From contig CAYQXY010000009.1 of the NCBI GenBank assembly GCA_964421595.1, forward strand, positions 68,013 to 132,012: a stretch of DNA of 64,000 nucleotides, read 5' to 3'. Made by a program: the position numbers and the translations under genes. Below the pieces are notes generated by a model. It did no database searches. It was given only the letters and a program-made list of their open reading frames with translations, and was not told the origin of the DNA. This DNA comes from PXAP01 sp964421595 (GTDB taxonomy: Bacteria; Bacteroidota; Bacteroidia; Bacteroidales; PUMT01). Below, piece after piece: positions 63,961 to 64,000 of this stretch (positions within the stretch are counted from its first letter, which is position 1; each line of letters starts with the position of its first letter).

Positions 63961-64000
63961 CAGATTAAATTGTTTTTTAAATGCCACATTAATATCTTGT

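Noticed and set aside
1..64000. CRISPR array, rRNA operon, intact insertion sequence, prophage or plasmid origin
   Set aside because: No regularly spaced 25-40-base repeats, rRNA sequence, transposase or integrase, or phage or replication genes were seen in the window.

Overview
The window looks like a scaffold of a Bacteroidota genome, most likely a marine or anaerobic polysaccharide degrader of the Bacteroidales/Marinilabiliales type, and probably a metagenome assembly because a run of 10 N interrupts a transporter gene. Supporting signs are Bacteroidota-restricted families (DUF3127, DUF3822, DUF4914, a T9SS sorting domain), many lipoproteins, mostly absent Shine-Dalgarno sequences, and promoters of the TTTG-N19-TAnnTTTG type (best copy before the tRNA-Asp gene). 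No rRNA, CRISPR array, intact insertion sequence or prophage was seen.

Region 1 (1-20189) is mainly housekeeping: the end of an RRM RNA-binding protein, Tex, a GH2 enzyme, a DUF4914 protein with a P-loop, an S9A oligopeptidase, a DUF3127 protein with an SSB-like tail, an FKBP lipoprotein, a minus-strand run (LolA-like, barrel protein, S41 peptidase, MnmD), RNase Z, a STAS protein and ribosomal protein S1. A DUF1080 lipoprotein follows, with a broken partial copy of itself just downstream.

Region 2 (20636-32607) holds nucleotide-sugar genes (UDP-glucose dehydrogenase, UDP-glucuronate decarboxylase, RmlA, RmlC, RmlD, a phosphosugar mutase; RmlB is missing), then YjbQ, a RecD-like helicase, DUF3822, RsmD and tRNA-Asp.

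Region 3 (32608-46700) is accessory. Right after the tRNA lie decayed fragments (a T9SS C-terminus and a frameshifted berberine-bridge oxidase C-terminus). Then comes a minus-strand cluster of a SbnA-type PLP synthase, a FAD/NAD(P)-binding protein and a Y4yA-type PLP decarboxylase-like enzyme, which may make an unusual amino acid or small metabolite. Two AraC regulators, a FAD-linked oxidase and a cupin follow.

Region 4 (46699-63960) is all on the plus strand and carries a carbohydrate-degradation set (GH127, a BNR-repeat protein, GH43, sulfatase, sugar porter, GH2) with no SusC/SusD pair. Embedded in it is a corrinoid methyl-transfer set: a corrinoid protein, two UroD/MtaA-type methyltransferases (one fused to a thioredoxin-like CxxC domain), a CobW GTPase and a MetH-activation-like protein. 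The most attractive hypothesis in the window is that this set demethylates O-methylated sugars or a related methylated substrate released by the hydrolases. A family of palindromic-ended repeats sits upstream of several of these genes in one orientation.
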